In this document: one piece after another, positions 31,747 to 31,992 of the stretch
How positions within the stretch are numbered: the first letter of the stretch is position 1
Layout of the letters: the number at the start of each line of letters is the position of its first letter
From: JBNKEI01 sp050288705
Lineage (GTDB): Bacteria; Myxococcota; Myxococcia; Myxococcales; UBA5297
Assembly: GCA_050288705.1 (NCBI GenBank)
Contig: JBNKEI010000069.1
Location: forward strand, 1-31,992
Reading direction: 5' to 3'
DNA length: 31,992 nt
Notes under the pieces: generated by a model
What the model saw: the letters and a program-made list of their open reading frames with translations, nothing else
What the model was told of the DNA's origin: nothing
Databases searched by the model: none
Position numbers and translations under genes: made by a program

Positions 31747-31992
31747 GGAAGACCGGTCCTGCCGAGCCACAGCTTTCGTCAGTTTCAGACTTGCACCCAT
31801 ACCGCGACGGATCAAGCTGGATCCGAGGCCGTTTCCGACCTTCACGCCGCTATTGAATCGCTGGATAAAACAAACTTTATCACCGACACGGTTATCAAAT
31901 TTGCATTCGAGCGATTTCTCACCCTTTTTGTGGGCGTTGAATTTATAGAGCCATCTGTATCGCGCGCGATAGATCACTTCGGCGCCGGAGTG
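31738..31992 (-). CDS. Possible 3' end of a gene running off the right edge
   Basis: The minus-strand frame is open from the window edge to a stop at 31738 (about 84 codons). It is G+C-richer than the neighbours, with text such as YRARYRWLYKFNAHKKGEKS and FIQRFNSGVKVGNGLGSSLI. The alternating polar/hydrophobic pattern could be beta-strands of an outer-membrane protein, but I recognise no family. The stop lies in the outer arm of the cloverleaf-like element, so the last residues may be derived from it. Confidence 0.35.
   Translation of the reverse strand, partial: HSGAEVIYRARYRWLYKFNAHKKGEKSLECKFDNRVGDKVCFIQRFNSGVKVGNGLGSSLIRRGMGASLKLTKAVARQDRSSRA

Noticed and set aside
31467..31856. Short frames at the right end as genes
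   Set aside because: They run through REP and hairpin repeats with no ribosome sites or recognisable protein features.

Overview
The window reads as a chromosomal segment of a Gram-negative bacterium of moderate, slightly AT-rich composition. Gram-negative signs are a TamB-family protein, several lipoprotein signal peptides and a CsgG-like outer-membrane pore. The Cys-rich modules on a secreted papain-like protease (CGSDGCGGSCGSC type, and a C..C...CCxxxWDxxC type) are, from memory, commonest in Myxococcota and related 'deltaproteobacteria', so I lean that way; this is inference. A perfect IQ (calmodulin-binding-type) motif at the N-terminus of one protein hints at a eukaryotic host or prey, but is not proof.

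Layout. 1-295: short intergenic repeat and the 3' remnant of a GIY-YIG nuclease gene. 296-6237: housekeeping-like genes (unknown helical protein, PilZ protein, dusB, a complete polar amino-acid ABC importer, a DUF362 ferredoxin-like protein). 6472-9903: two secreted lipoprotein enzymes on the + strand, a C1 papain-like protease and a tannase-type alpha/beta hydrolase. 9954-16868: the most striking region, an all-minus-strand locus that looks like a divergent curli-type (type VIII secretion) functional-amyloid system. It holds two Asn/Gly/Ala/Ser-rich secreted proteins built of tandem 36-residue units, a CsgG-like OM pore lipoprotein with an added peptidoglycan-binding-like and coiled-coil tail, an FHA-TM-TPR protein, a DUF2846 lipoprotein, two small exported proteins and a DUF2807 (GIN) beta-helix protein. 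A near-consensus sigma-54 promoter precedes the first repeat-protein gene and a terminator-like hairpin separates that gene from the pore gene.

17242-18267: NAGPA-type phosphodiester glycosidase with the IQ motif. 18503-23853: small exported helical protein, a palindromic MITE/REP element, and tamB without an adjacent tamA. 24237-25238: LPQ-repeat, Asn-run protein with a von Willebrand D-like domain. 25325-28886: a compact, overlapping NHEJ operon with two Ku paralogues and LigD split into separate ligase and polymerase proteins with no phosphoesterase domain; the polymerase gene carries a frameshift exactly at a 9-nt homopolymer. 28970-31192: three tandem paralogues of a family I do not recognise. 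31193-31992: intergenic repeats, a cloverleaf-like inverted-repeat element and possibly the 3' end of a gene running off the window.

All assignments come from reading motifs; no database search was run. Sigma-54 control, amyloid formation and host-directed functions are inferences.
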